A stretch of DNA of 64,000 nucleotides, from the NCBI RefSeq assembly GCF_945859685.1, contig NC_079147.1:57752946-57816945 (forward strand), given 5' to 3'. A program made the position numbers and the translations under genes. Below are positions 47,590 through 58,689 of the stretch, in pieces (position 1 is the stretch's first letter; each line of letters begins with the position of its first letter). Under the pieces are notes generated by a model. It worked only from the letters and a program-made list of their open reading frames with translations. It had not been told where the DNA came from and did not search any database. This DNA is from Eupeodes corollae. Its lineage: Eukaryota; Arthropoda; Insecta; Diptera; Syrphidae.

Positions 47590-49010
47590 AAAAGAATTAA
47601 GTACTCTTACTATGGTGGGTCTTTTCTATATGGGTTAGTCTAAAACAGCTGGAAATGGAATGTGAACAACATGATTCCTCCAAATTGACACCACAGACGT
47701 GAAGGTTTTGCCCTTGGGCCTTATTTATGAACAGCGCAAATGATGAACGTATAGGATATTGTAATCTTTTGAATTCAAATGGCATATCAGTTGGAATCAT
47801 AGGGATACTCGGTATCAAACAAACTTCTCCTTTTGATTAACCAGCTTAGATTGTAGCTTCAATCAAATTTGGCAATAACATTTTCACTGCCAATCTGGTG
47901 CCATTACACAGTTTTGGTGGATTAATGTTTCGCAATAATATAATCAAAGAACCAATTTTCTGATTCAAGCAATGCGGTGGTATACCAGCCGGTTCCGCAA
48001 TGAATTTAAAAATTCAATTGGATTATTTATTGCCTCTTATTGATTCATAAGACTGTCAATTGATTTATATGTCGTGACTACATCTAGAAGTTTCGCTTGA
48101 ATTTCAAAATTAATGGCATTGATATGAATATTTTTCGGTGCTTAAATGGTGCCTTCTCTCAACCAATCATGATTTCTCTAGTTCTGAAGAATAATCGGAA
48201 AAACACATTCAATCAAATCATCTATAGATTGCGCAATTGTACAAAAATTGTTCGGTAAAGTGATCAATACGTTGGTATTGTTGATTGGTATTTTGTCATC
48301 ACCAATTTCTAACAATTGTTTTTATAACTTATGTGCAGTTGCATCATTATGTAGGTGAATACGCATATTAATGTTAGGTGTTAATTTTTTTACATATCTC
48401 CAAAGAACTGATAACTCCAAACAGGCGTTTATTTTATCAGTAGGAGTTCATCGAGGAATGACAGGCAATGTTTGACGAAAGTCCCCTGACAGCAATATCA
48501 GAGTCAGAGTACCACTAAAATAGCTTTACCGCATAAATCTTGCATTATTTGATTAAATGCTTCTATTGATTTTTTATTCGCCATTGTGCATTCATCCCAT
48601 AAAATAATTGACGTTAATCGCAGAACTTTTGCCATAGCAGAATTTCTCGAAATATTGCAAATTGAAGTTTCCATCACCAGTACATTCAATGGCAATTTTA
48701 ATGCAGAGTGTGAGGTTTGATCACCTTCTTATAATGTAGCAGCAATTCCCGAAGATGCAAGTGCCAACGCAATTTTCTTTTCCGATCGAATAGTCGCTAA
48801 AATCAATGATACAACGAAAGTTATCATTATATTCAATTGTACAAATAAACGTATGTAAATCATTAGAATTGAACTCCTGCTCACCTTGCAATTCACGATA
48901 AAAAAATCATGTATTATTTTAATGCTTTATTTACAATCATTAGACACATATCTTTGATTATTATTACAGCTTCGTTATACATTTCAAAGGTAGTCAACAA
49001 ATCGCGGTTT
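47590..49010 (-). pseudogene. Helitron helicase fragment, opposite orientation to the main copy
   Basis: Minus-strand Pif1-type helicase debris: TFEMYNEAVIIIKDMCLMI (48935-48990), KIALALASSGIAAT (48725-48780), SALKLPLNVLVMETSICNIS then LRLTSIILWDECTMANKKSI (48550-48700; Walker B D-E), and at the C-terminal side IPMIPTDMPFEFKRLQYPIR then ALFINKAQGQNLHVCGVNLE (47670-47805). The part carrying the Walker A motif is deleted between the first and second pieces. Numerous stops. It shows that at least two Helitron insertions occurred here in opposite orientations. Confidence 0.85.
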
Positions 49011-49054
49011 CTGTAAGTATAAGTACATATTGTATTTATATGGGAGCATAGAAA

Positions 49055-49800
49055 GATGTTGATTTTAGACCTTTTCAAGATTTTTCTTAAATTTTCTCTA
49101 CGTACAAACCTTCTCTGGACTTCCACGAATAATTCAAAATCAAAATTAGCCAAATCGGTAAAAGCATTGTTAAGTTATAACATTACAACGAAAAGTGGCA
49201 TTGATTTTTATATATATAGATGTCAGGAAATTTTCACTAAACCAAGGAAAAAAACGAGACAAAAACGCAAACACCTTCTCTGAACCGCTTCAATTCTCAT
49301 TATTTCTAGCCAAAATTGGCCTCACAAATGAATGAAAAAGTAACTTGAGAACATAAGGATCACGGATATCGCGACCAAATCTTTTAACAAAGCCAAGGAC
49401 AGTATTTTCTTTTTTAACAACAAAGCTGTATTACTCAGTGCAGGTAACTTTCGAGTCTTGAACTACATTTAAGTCAGTTAAAAAAAATTCCACTTAAGGA
49501 ATAAGAATCAAACATATAATCAAAAACAGTTGAAACTTTCTTGATTGGAAAACGCATGGTTCTCCATTTGTTAATATTTAAAACGACCTTTTTTTTATTG
49601 CACCATTCTCTAAATAATATCAAGTCTGCTTGCAAAAGTAGAAAGTCAGATTAGGTATTCATTTTTTGATCGAAACCGAAACATTTATAAATAAAATATA
49701 TAAGATTGAGCCTAGAATGCTGCCCTGAGGCACACCGAGTTCACAATAAAAGGACTCGCACATTCAAGTCGAAATATTAAACTATTCTATTTTCTATGTG
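49055..49800 (-). pseudogene. LINE reverse-transcriptase fragment
   Basis: Minus-strand RT text: LGVPQGSILGS (49710-49745, motif B), a degraded LILFREWCNKKK region near 49600-49640, SFNYF-like residues, IPQVESFKDLGVVQDSKVT with frameshifts near 49450-49510, and the clear run KENTVLGFVKRFGRDIRDPY with VLKLLFHSFVRPIL (49300-49410). EVQRRFVRRENLRKI follows at 49080-49130. This pattern is typical of CR1/Jockey-group RTs in insects. The catalytic YADD/FADD box has been lost. It abuts the Helitron helicase fragment on its left. Confidence 0.78.
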
Positions 49801-49884
49801 TGATGGAATACAATTTAAGAATTTCTGTTGTAGAAACAGTTTAAATTAGAATAAATTAGAGTTTTATGACACAACTTACCAAAC

Positions 49885-50066
49885 GTTTTTCTAAAATTTC
49901 GTCCGTACGAATGTAAACGAATAATCGAATTGACAGTTTTGTTTACAAAAAATAAAAACCTAGAAAAAAGAACATACTAAAATAGGGTACAAATTTACTT
50001 TAGACTGAAATATCTTTTCAAACTAATTTTTTCTCACAAAAAATATTTTTTTTGATATTCAGTAAA
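49885..50066 (+). repeat. ~168-bp AT-rich repeat, left of Helitron insertion
   Basis: One unit in the same orientation as the array at 27680-28760: caaaaaataaaaacctagaa, then atactaaaata, aatatcttttcaaac, cacaaaaaatatttt and gatattcagtaaa at 50053-50066. It is broken off at the Helitron boundary and resumes at about 53588. Confidence 0.75.
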
Positions 50067-50299
50067 TCTTAATATATATAATTCTTTTGTCAGTGTGTAG
50101 GTCACTGAACTTCTCTTAAACGACTGGACCGATTTTGATGACATTTTTGGTGTGTGTTCAAGGGGATCTGAGAATGGTTTAGATTCACAATTTTGTCCGC
50201 TGGACAATGTTTTTTTAATTCATTTTTAATTTATTAGTAGTTGTTTATTTTATCGAAAGTGAGAGATTACGATACATAAAATTTAATCAAGCAAAACTT

Positions 50300-53200
50300 C
50301 GTGCTGAGGAGTACATTCATTTACGTGACGCCGTAATCGGCAATGTAGACGCAACGAATGACATCAACAATATTGGTACCGCATATATTCTCCCATCATT
50401 ATGCACTGGTAGCCCGCGTCATATGCAGGAATATATTCAAGATGCCATGACTTACGCATACGGCCGACCTGATCTTTTTATCACATTTACGTGTAATCCA
50501 AACTGGGATGAAATCAAAAGTTTTTATTGTTGCCAGGTCAAACATCGATGCACCGTCATGATGTCATTGCACGTGTCTTTAAACAAAAATTAAAATCTTT
50601 GATGAATTTGATTACACATTACTCGGTATTTGGTGAAACGCGTTGTTGGCTTTACTCTGTTGAATGGCGAAAACGAGGTTAACCTCATGCACATATTTTA
50701 AGCAGTTCGGTGAAGTCTATCAAATACATTTGTAAGTATGTTCACAAGGTCAGTGATAAAGCTATATTTGCTGTTCAAAATGTTAACGACAATGACGAAA
50801 TAACAAGTTATCAAATGGGTCGATACATAAGTAGCAACGAAGCTATTTGGCGCATTTTTACGTTCCCTATACATGAAAGGGATCCTGCTGTTATACATTT
50901 GGCTGTGCATCTTGAAAACAGACAGCGTGTTTACTTTACAGAAGAAACTGCACTACAACAGGCTTTGACGGCTCAAAAACTCTTACTCAATTTTTTAACC
51001 TTTGTAGTCGACAAGATGCTGTTGGTCAATTCTCAAGGACGTTGATGTACACTGATGTTCCTAAATTTTTTACATGGAATAAACAATCAAAGAATTGGAA
51101 ACCGCGGAAACGAGGCATTCCAGTACCAGGATTCGCTGATATATTTATGAAAAAAACTTTAGGTCGATTATATACAGTTCATCCTAAGCAACGCGAATGT
51201 TTTTTTTGCGTTTATTACTGGTTAACGTCCCTGGACTGACGTCCTTCCAAAATTTGCGAAAAGTCAATGGTACTTCATACGACTCTTTCTTCGATGCGTG
51301 TCGTCTGTTACATTTATTGGAGGATGATAACCATTGGGATCTCACACTTGCAGATGCAGCACTAAGCTCATCTCCACAACAAATTCGTCAATTATTTTCA
51401 ATAATATTGACAACGTGTTTTCCGTCTGATGCATCTGCTCTGTGGAACAAATAGAAGGACTCAATGAGGGAGGATATTTTGCATCGGACTAGAATTACTA
51501 ATCAAAATCTTAATATTGAATTCTCCGCCGAAATATACAACGAGTCATTAATAATGATTGAGGATATTTGTATTCTTATTTCAAACATGCCGCTCATCCA
51601 TTTTGGAATGCCAGCGCCGAATCGCCCAGCAGTAGACATCATCAACAGCTATGTTCAACGTGAACACCAGTTCGATAAGACTTCTTTGGCTAATTTTGTT
51701 GCGGAAAATGAACAATTGCTTACTGCTGAACAACGAAATGTATATGATCAAATTAACGTTTCAATTGCAGCACAACAAGGTGGATTCTTTTTTTTAGACG
51801 CTCCAGGTGGCACTGGTAAAACATTTCTTATCGCACTGATACTTGCGCGGATTCGATCTCAAAATCATATTGCATTGGACATTGCTTCATCAGGCATCGC
51901 AGCAACGTTACTTGATGGTGGACGGACTGCGCATTCAGCACTTAAATTACCTTTGAACGTTCATACAAATCCCGAAGCAATGTGTAACATAAAGAAGCAT
52001 TCAGGCATGGCTGAAGTAAAATTCTTATCTGGGATGAATGTACAATGCAATGGCCCACAAGCATTCGCTTGAAGCTCTGGACAGGTCCCTGAAAGATATC
52101 AAAAATAATGCTCGGCTTTTCGGTGCTGCTCTACTGCTGCTGCCTGGTGATTTCAGACAAACATTATCAGTCATTCCACGCGCGACATATGCAGACGAAA
52201 TAAACGCATGTTTAAAAGAATCTTATCTATGGCCAAGTGTCACTCAGTTATGCCTTAAGCCTAGTACATACTTGTGAACCATCTCGTGAACCCATACAAA
52301 TTTCAGTTTTTGGTTCACCCGTGAACTTGCTCGTGAAGCTGAGTGGAGAACAAAGTGGAGAGTTTTCGTTCACGGGCAATTCACGTACAAAATGTACGGG
52401 AACTGTTGGTGAAGCTGAAGTCAAATGTTCACAACGTGTACTCACAAGTGTGTACCAGTGAGCAATGTCAAAAGTTCACTTTCTCCACTGGCGAACGTTC
52501 ACTTCACGAGGAAGTATGTACTAGGCTTTACTATTAATATGCGCGTTCGACTTCAAAATGATCCATTAGCGTCAGGATTCTCTGAACAATTGTTCGACAT
52601 TGGAAACGGTAAAATTCAATTGTATGAAGATACACAATATATATTTGGTGGCTACCAAAGATGAGTTAATAACAAGTATCTTTCCAGATTTAAGACACAA
52701 TTATACTAACCATGAATGGCTTGGAGAGCGAGCTATTTTAGCCGCAAAAAATTTAGATGTTGACGCCATCAATTTTAAAATACAACGGTCATTGCCTGGT
52801 GATGAAATGATATTTAAATCGATTGACGCTGTTGTTGATCCTGACGAAGTTGTCAACTATCCTGTAGAGTTTCTAAATTCACTAGATTTACCTGGAATGC
52901 CACTACACAATTTGCGACTGAAAATTGGCTCACCTATAATTTTGCTTCGAAATTTAAATGCCCCAAAATTGTGTAATGGCACGCGATTAGTTGTAAAAAA
53001 AATCATGGGCAACATTCTTGAAGCCACTATTTTGAGTGGAAAATTTCAAGGTGAAGTTGTACTTTTACCACGGATCCCAATGATTCCTTCAGATTCGCCT
53101 ATACCATTGAAACGTTTACAATTTCCAATCCGCTTGGCATATTCTATGACTATAAATAAGTCACAAGGCCAAACAATGACAATTTGTGGCTAAGATTTAG

Positions 53201-53310
53201 AAAACCCATGTTTTTCTCACGGACAATTATATGTTGCGTGTTCCAGAGTTGGAAAACCATCGAATTTATTTAACCAAAAATATTGTAATGGCATTACGAT
53301 AAATTAAGTT
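50300..53310 (+). pseudogene. Helitron RepHel protein: HUH replicase + Pif1-type helicase
   Basis: Rep part: GSPRHMQEYIQDAMTYAYGR, then PDLFITFTCNPNWDE (50412-50510) and a histidine motif PHAHIL right after a stop (50674-50700). About 170 codons normally between this motif and the tyrosine motif are missing, so KSIKYICKYVHK (50713-50748) follows directly. Helicase part: LDAPGGTGKTF (Walker A, 51796-51830), ASSGIAATLLDGG, SALKLPLNVHTN, WDECTM (Walker B, 52031-52046, displaced by frameshifts including a 5-base caatg duplication), LLPGDFRQTLSVIPR, then a 270-bp MITE, NMRVRLQNDPLASGF, WLGERAILAAKN and SQGQTMTICG. At least six disruptions. Confidence 0.9.
52258..52527. mobile_element. 270-bp MITE in the helicase gene, TTA duplication
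   Basis: 16-bp perfect terminal inverted repeats agcctagtacatactt at 52258-52273 and 52512-52527 (reverse complement). The flanking trinucleotide TTA occurs at 52255-52257 and 52528-52530. Removing the insert and one TTA gives a frame that runs on from QLCL to TINMRV, as helicases of this family read, so the empty site is confirmed by coding sense. A TTA/TAA duplication fits PIF/Harbinger-type MITEs (inference). The inside is full of gtgaac/gttcac words in both directions and encodes nothing. Confidence 0.88.
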
Positions 53311-53587
53311 TTTGTAAATAAAAAAATATATTTTTTAAATAAAATAGTTTTAGTGTAAGCTTTTTTACCTTTATAAATAAAACAAGTTGAAGATTTCATT
53401 ACACATACTCACACGCTATCGATTAGTCTAATTGTAATACATTTACATGTAATGACGTTAGATATTGTCATAACATTTGAATAATAATTTTCATCAAAAT
53501 GGTCCAGAATGTTTTAGCTTATTAAAAAAAAGTTTGAAATTTTCAAATTAAAGACGTGTAGACAGGACAACATATCTGTCGGGTCCG

Positions 53588-53725
53588 TTTTTTTATAAAA
53601 ATCTAACAATCAGTCTTTTCATTCAAAATACAAATCTACAAAAAATATTACGCAATGGAACTATAATTGGTAAAAAATGATTTTCGATTAAAAATCTCGT
53701 AAGCAAAATAGATTTTGAAAGTTAT
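53588..53725 (+). repeat. ~168-bp AT-rich repeat, right of Helitron insertion
   Basis: Continues the unit broken at 50066: tttttataaaaatctaacaa, cttttcattcaaaatacaaatct, attggtaaaaaatgattttcg and atctcgtaagcaaaatagat, the order seen in the array at 28380-28510. It ends where family K copy 4 or its leader begins. Confidence 0.72.
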
Positions 53726-53727
53726 CA

Positions 53728-54261
53728 GTGTGGGTCACATCCCACACTGCCGTACAAATTTTTAAAATACCTTACTACTTTCAATACAATTATTGTAAAT
53801 TTTATTTATGTATGCATATAAAATTTGTTAGTGGGTTAAGTAACACAAACGCTCAATTAGTTGTTGCCGAATTCAATGATCTGTGCTCCAATGTTCTGAA
53901 CACCTCAGCAATCGTTAAGGAATCAAGACCGGTTCATGGTGGAAAGTCGTTCGTGTTCTCGTTAGACTCAGCCCTACAAGTCAACAATATAATTGCAGCT
54001 AAGCGGCACCTTAAAGGAACTACCATCTTTGTACAAAAAGACTACACGGCTGATGAACGTAATAAGAGATTCCAATTACGTCAACTAGGAAAAAACATCA
54101 CAAAACTAGGAGACAAAATAAAAGTTCGTTTTGGAGAGTTCTGTATCTACGTTAACGATATTCAGTTTACTTGGAACAACAGAAAAGTCGAAGCTGCGAA
54201 GCTCCAGGACGTCGAATTTTTCCGAGGGATTGTCACAAAAGCCAAATTCACTTGTGATTAA
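53728..54261 (+). pseudogene. Family K ORF1 C-terminal part (RNA-binding-like)
   Basis: Homology-like text from about 53820: GLSNTNAQLVVAEFNDLCSN, then a segment on modifying phrases (KSFVFSLDSALQVNNIIAAK, GTTIFVQKDYTADERNKRFQ) and IKVRFGEFCIYVNDIQFTWN. The phrase 'kDYTaeERnkR' is reminiscent of the C-terminal part of LINE ORF1 proteins with an RRM-like fold (inference). No zinc knuckle is present in the retained part. The real start lies upstream and is missing, so the reading frame's ATG at 53728 is probably not native. Confidence 0.55.
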
Positions 54262-54362
54262 TTGTAAGAGAGACGCCTAAATCTAATGCTAAAGTTCCTG
54301 TGCTGCTAGCTTCATCTAGTGATCAGTCTAAAAATTAGCAACCAAATAATGTCTGTCAGGTA

Positions 54363-57300
54363 TTGTCGTATAATGTAGCAAACTTAAAGAGTAAACTTAT
54401 TTTTAGTAATTTTCTATCTTACATAAATAAATTTGATGTTTTATTCTTATACGAAACCAATATTTTGAATGATAAAAGAAGTAATTTTTCAATTTATTTT
54501 AGTGATTTTTACTTGTATTGGAATGATTCTATAAAGTTTCATAGTGCTGGCCACGCTATTAGTGGTTGTTTGTTCGGTTTCAAAAAAAAATTAAAAGATA
54601 CATTTTCGTTTAGATTTCTTGAAATTTCTGGTAATGTTATTCTGACTGCTAGGTTTGGTGACGCGAATTTCCATTTCATACCTCGATATTTAATGGTTCA
54701 AACAAAACAAATTGGGCGGCCGATTTTGATAAATTTGAAAGTTTTTTAAAAAATATAAATTTTGAGTCTTTTTGTATACTTGGCGAATTAAATGCTCGGA
54801 CGGCTGAGGCCCAATTTGTTGACAAGTGTTTATTGAGTAGTACTTCCATTGCCTCTGAAATACGAGTATCTAAAGATAAAACCATAGACACAAAAGGAAA
54901 GAAATTACTAGATCTTTTTGAAAACATAGGTGATCATCAATGGTAGAACGTTTGGCGATATGAATGGTGAGTTTACCTTCTGTAGTGCCTCAGATAGTTC
55001 AGTCATAGACTATTGCGCATGTTCGTTTGATTTTTTACCTTTGATAGAACATTTTTCTGTAGCAAGCAAAACTTTGTCTGATCACATGCCCCTCAGCCTG
55101 CGCCTCTCTTTCCCTTCAACCCACAATCAGAATGTTACGCAATTGGTGCTCCCTCAAAAATTCTACTGGTCCGAAAATAATCGTGTAAAATATATAGTTA
55201 CTCTCAGTCGGTTATCTAACTGCCGTTATATTTTTTCAAATATGACAATAGAAGAAAAAGTCAGCTCTCTCCTGTACAAAATTAACAATGCTGCCGGTAA
55301 GGGTAAGGCTTTTAAACGTTTTATTCCAAAAAAATAATTGGTTTGACTATGAATGTTTTCGCCCTAGAAATAGGATGTTAAAACAGCTCAATCTTTACCG
55401 AAAATATAATATCGGATTATATAAAAGTCTTTGCATAGAGAGGCGGTCTAAGTACTTAGGTATCTGCAAAAATAAATAAAATTTTGCATACAAAAGCATT
55501 GAAAAGCTTAACACAGTTAGGAATGCTAGTGATTGGTGGAAGTTAGCTAGCTCGATGAAGAAATGTAAACCAAAACAAAATGGTAATCTTAAAAGTCAAG
55601 ACTTTATGATATATTTTAGGTCACTTTTTTCAAAATCTGTAAATGATCTTCATTTCTCTTGGGCTATGCCAGAAAAAATAGATAACTTTCTTGACTCTCC
55701 TTTTGATATGTGGGAGCTTTTGCATGTAATACAAAGAGCAAAGAATAAAAAAGCGCCGGGTGAGGATAGAGTGAGCTATGAAGAAGTTCTGTGTCTATTC
55801 AATCAAATTTATCTCACCGAATGCGTTCCTTCTTCTTTTCGTAGATCAATTATTATTCCACTTTACAAAAAAGGGGATCCAAATTGTGTTGAGAACTATC
55901 GAGGTCTTTCGCTACTTGATTCAATATATACAATTTTCACTGGTATTATCCTTAATAGGATTAATAGCTGGATTGACTGTAATAGTATCCTCAGTGAATT
56001 CCAGGCAGGTTTCCGTAAAGGGTACTCAACGACCAACAATATTTTCAACCTCACAAGTATTGTACAACTTAACCGCAAGAAAAAGAAAAACACTTTCGCT
56101 TTCTTTGTGGACTTTTTCACGCTTTTGATTTAATTCCACGAAATTCATTATTTTATAAACTTTCTTGTTTCGGATTATCCTCAAAGGTCTTCAGAATCCT
56201 TCAACAGCTTTATGAGAACACAACATGTTGGGTATGGGATCAAACATCGTTGTCGGAGTACTTCTTGGTTAGCCAGGGCGTAAAGCAAGGGTGTTTGTTA
56301 AGCCCACTTCTATTTGCTCTTTATCTGAATGACCTTCATGAAGACTTACCCGGTGGGGTGTTTGTGGCGAATATGGTGATTAAGATTTTACTTTATGCAG
56401 ATGATCTCGTCTTGCTCTCTAATTGCCCTGCTGATTTGCAACTTATGATTGATCATATTTTCAAGTATTGCTCAAAGATAATTGTTTTCCGTGATGGTGC
56501 AAGAATTTCTAAGAATCTTAAATGGAATTATGGAGAGAACCCCATTGAAATAGTAAACTACTATCAATATCTGGGTGTTATACTTAACTATAATTTGTCT
56601 TTTAATAAACATCTCGACTCTAGGCTGGTTGTTTCAAAAAATGCAATTAATGCAAAGTGGCCAAATTATATTAAAAACTCTAAAATAGTAATTTCTAAAA
56701 AACTTAAGATTTTTAACACTGCAGCTAAATCAATTATGTTTTATGGCACTCAGGTTTGGGGCTACAAGCGATTTGAGCAGGTTGAAAACTATTTCGGTTT
56801 TTCATTAAAAAAAAATGCTGTATCTCCCCAGTAACACCCCCAACTATATGTTACATTTAGAAACTGGCCTTAACTCTCTTTATGTACAAACTCTACGACT
56901 CCATTTTAATTACATAAGAAAAATTCTTAAACTGCCTAGATCCAGATTAACACGTATCCTTGCGGAGGAGACAATCGCTGTAAACATTTATTGGGCCCGC
57001 GAATGGAGAGATATATGCAATAACCTAGGTTTAGATATGGATACTAACTGTTTTACTTCTCCATCTTCCATGATCTATCTGCACGAAAATATTATTGAAA
57101 GCTTGATAAATTTAGAAATCTCGGAAAACATCAGTAGTGCCAGAAAATCACAATTCCATGATCTTTACCCTCAACTCGAATACTACTCTAAACCATATTT
57201 TTCCGACGAAAATTCTTCCCATTTGGTTAGCCTCGTTCTCAAAGCTAGGGGTGGGCTCCTCAATATTAACGCCAAAGCTTTCAAAAAAAAATACAGTCGG

Positions 57301-57520
57301 TATTTGCACAATTTGCAATCAAGATGAAGTGGAAAACACGTACCATTTTATTGGCAGATGTCCAGTTTTCAAGAACTCTAGACTTATATGTTTCGATTTA
57401 AATTTACTTTCTTCAGAAGACCTCTATGAAATTTTAAACGGCAAAAACTTTCAATCTCTCTTCAGTTTTTTAAATTATTGTTTAAAGTATAGAGAGTTAT
57501 TATTAAATGAATTTTGTTAA
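54363..57520 (+). pseudogene. Family K ORF2: endonuclease + reverse transcriptase
   Basis: Endonuclease: SYNVANLKSKLIFSNFLSYI, DVLFLYETNI, HSAGHAISGCLFGFKKK (54363-54600), and a late SDHMPLSLRLS (55078-55110), the S-D-H motif intact. RT: KKAPGEDRVSYE (55747-55782), NYRGLSLLDSIYTIFTG, SEFQAGFRKGYSTTNNIFN, FFVDFF (motif A, frameshifted at about 56115 by a lost base), SQGVKQGCLLSPLLFALYLN (motif B, 56265-56325), ILLYADDLVLLSNCP (catalytic YADD, 56385-56430), a deletion of about 11 codons before IIVFRDG, NYYQYLGVILNYNLSF, and the C-terminal CTICNQDEVENTYHFIGRCP at 57304-57363. It ends at 57520. Non-functional. Confidence 0.85.
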
Positions 57521-57771
57521 TAAAAAAAAGAATAAGTAATGATTAATAGGAATACGAAATGTAAAAAAATAACGTTGTAGTTATTATGTCAATAATTTTA
57601 TAATAAGATTTATATTAGTATATATTTAGCCAACCTGACAGATAACAATAAAAGTTATGTCAATAATAATGTAATATTAACATTACATTATAAGGGTTTT
57701 GTGAACAATTTTGTACTGATTTTGTAAACAATGAATTATTAATAAAATCTTTTATCTATCTATCTATATAG

Positions 57772-58689
57772 AATTTTTAAATAAGACCTTGGTAATAATA
57801 ATTTAAGATATGTATCCAAAATAACTCCAAAAAGTTTTTGTCGGATTTCGAAATTGCAATATCATCTTTAATTGATTATTTTGTCTAACTTGGTTCAGGT
57901 TGATCCTTAAGATGAAGTAATTAAATGGACGATGCCTATATTTTCAAAAAAGAAACACAATCAACCATAAAATTGACATAATGTGAACTTAAGGTAAAAG
58001 TCAGTTTTTTTTTTTAATTTTTTAAAAATAGTTGGTTTAAAAAAAATAAAGGAATAGACTTAATTTCAATAACGTGCTGGGCAAAGAGCTTCAAAATAGT
58101 CTAAGTGTCTGGAGAGTAATACATTTTCTTAAATTATGTTTTTGCATTTATATTTTTTAAGCTTACGAGTATAAACTTTGATATCATCTTAAAACGCTTT
58201 ATTCTTATATTTCGTTATCTTTATTCGAATTGATCTAATTTAATTATGTTTGTAAGGGATTTCGTGAGTTTATTTGTACGTAATTAAACAAAAATGTCAT
58301 CTGCATAGTATGGAAAATATGTTTAGGAAAATGTGAAGAATTCATCAATCTGTGTTTACAAATTTGTCGGACTTCAAATAATTATGTTCGTCATTTTTAC
58401 CTACAAGTGGTCATTTTTATTTCAAATTTGGACACACCCTTTTTTTTAGGTTGGCAATCGTGCTTCCATAGCACTTCTGTCATTAGCAGCTTATTTCTCA
58501 TAATAAAAAAAAACGTCGTAGGCTCAAAAAAATTAAATTTATATCGGAAGAAGCTTACACAGGCTATAATTACCAATGGGAATCCCTCGAAAACCAAATG
58601 TATTTTGTTGACTTTTTAACAGCTGTTGAGCTGTCAGACAAAGCAAATGTTCAGCAAATTTGAACTAAAGCTTCAGTTTGGGTCACATT
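57772..58689. other. Unassigned AT-rich sequence
   Basis: No coding motif or named repeat. A-runs near 58010-58050 and 58500. Confidence 0.4.

Larger units (their letters stand above)
50067..53587 (+). mobile_element. Helitron (autonomous type, decayed) inserted in AT-rich repeat
   Basis: Boundaries come from the host repeat, which stops at gatattcagtaaa and continues at tttataaaaatct as in the array unit (gacattctgtaatttttata). The left end starts TC (50067-50068), followed by a conserved insect Helitron leader (ttttgtcagtgtgta, gactggaccgattttga, gtgtgttcaaggggatctga). The right end has a small hairpin region (gacaggacaac...ctgtcgggtccg, 53559-53587), but the expected CTAG-like end is not visible, only CCGT. 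Inside is a RepHel protein gene with a large deletion and a MITE insertion. Helitrons move by rolling-circle replication and make no target duplication, which agrees with the junctions. Confidence 0.85.
53726..57771 (+). mobile_element. LINE family K, copy 4 (most complete), (TCTA)n tail
   Basis: A plus-strand LINE of about 4 kb with the end of ORF1, an endonuclease, RT, C-terminal zinc-like motif and 3' UTR. The 3' end shows aataaaatctt at 57741-57751, followed by a ttatctatctatctatata tail to about 57770. Its left limit is uncertain. A short hairpin (cagtgtggg / cccacactg, 53726-53749) lies at the point where the AT-rich repeat stops. Frameshifts break ORF2 into at least six frames. Related fragments are at 17600, 26330 and 36840. 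Confidence 0.82.
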
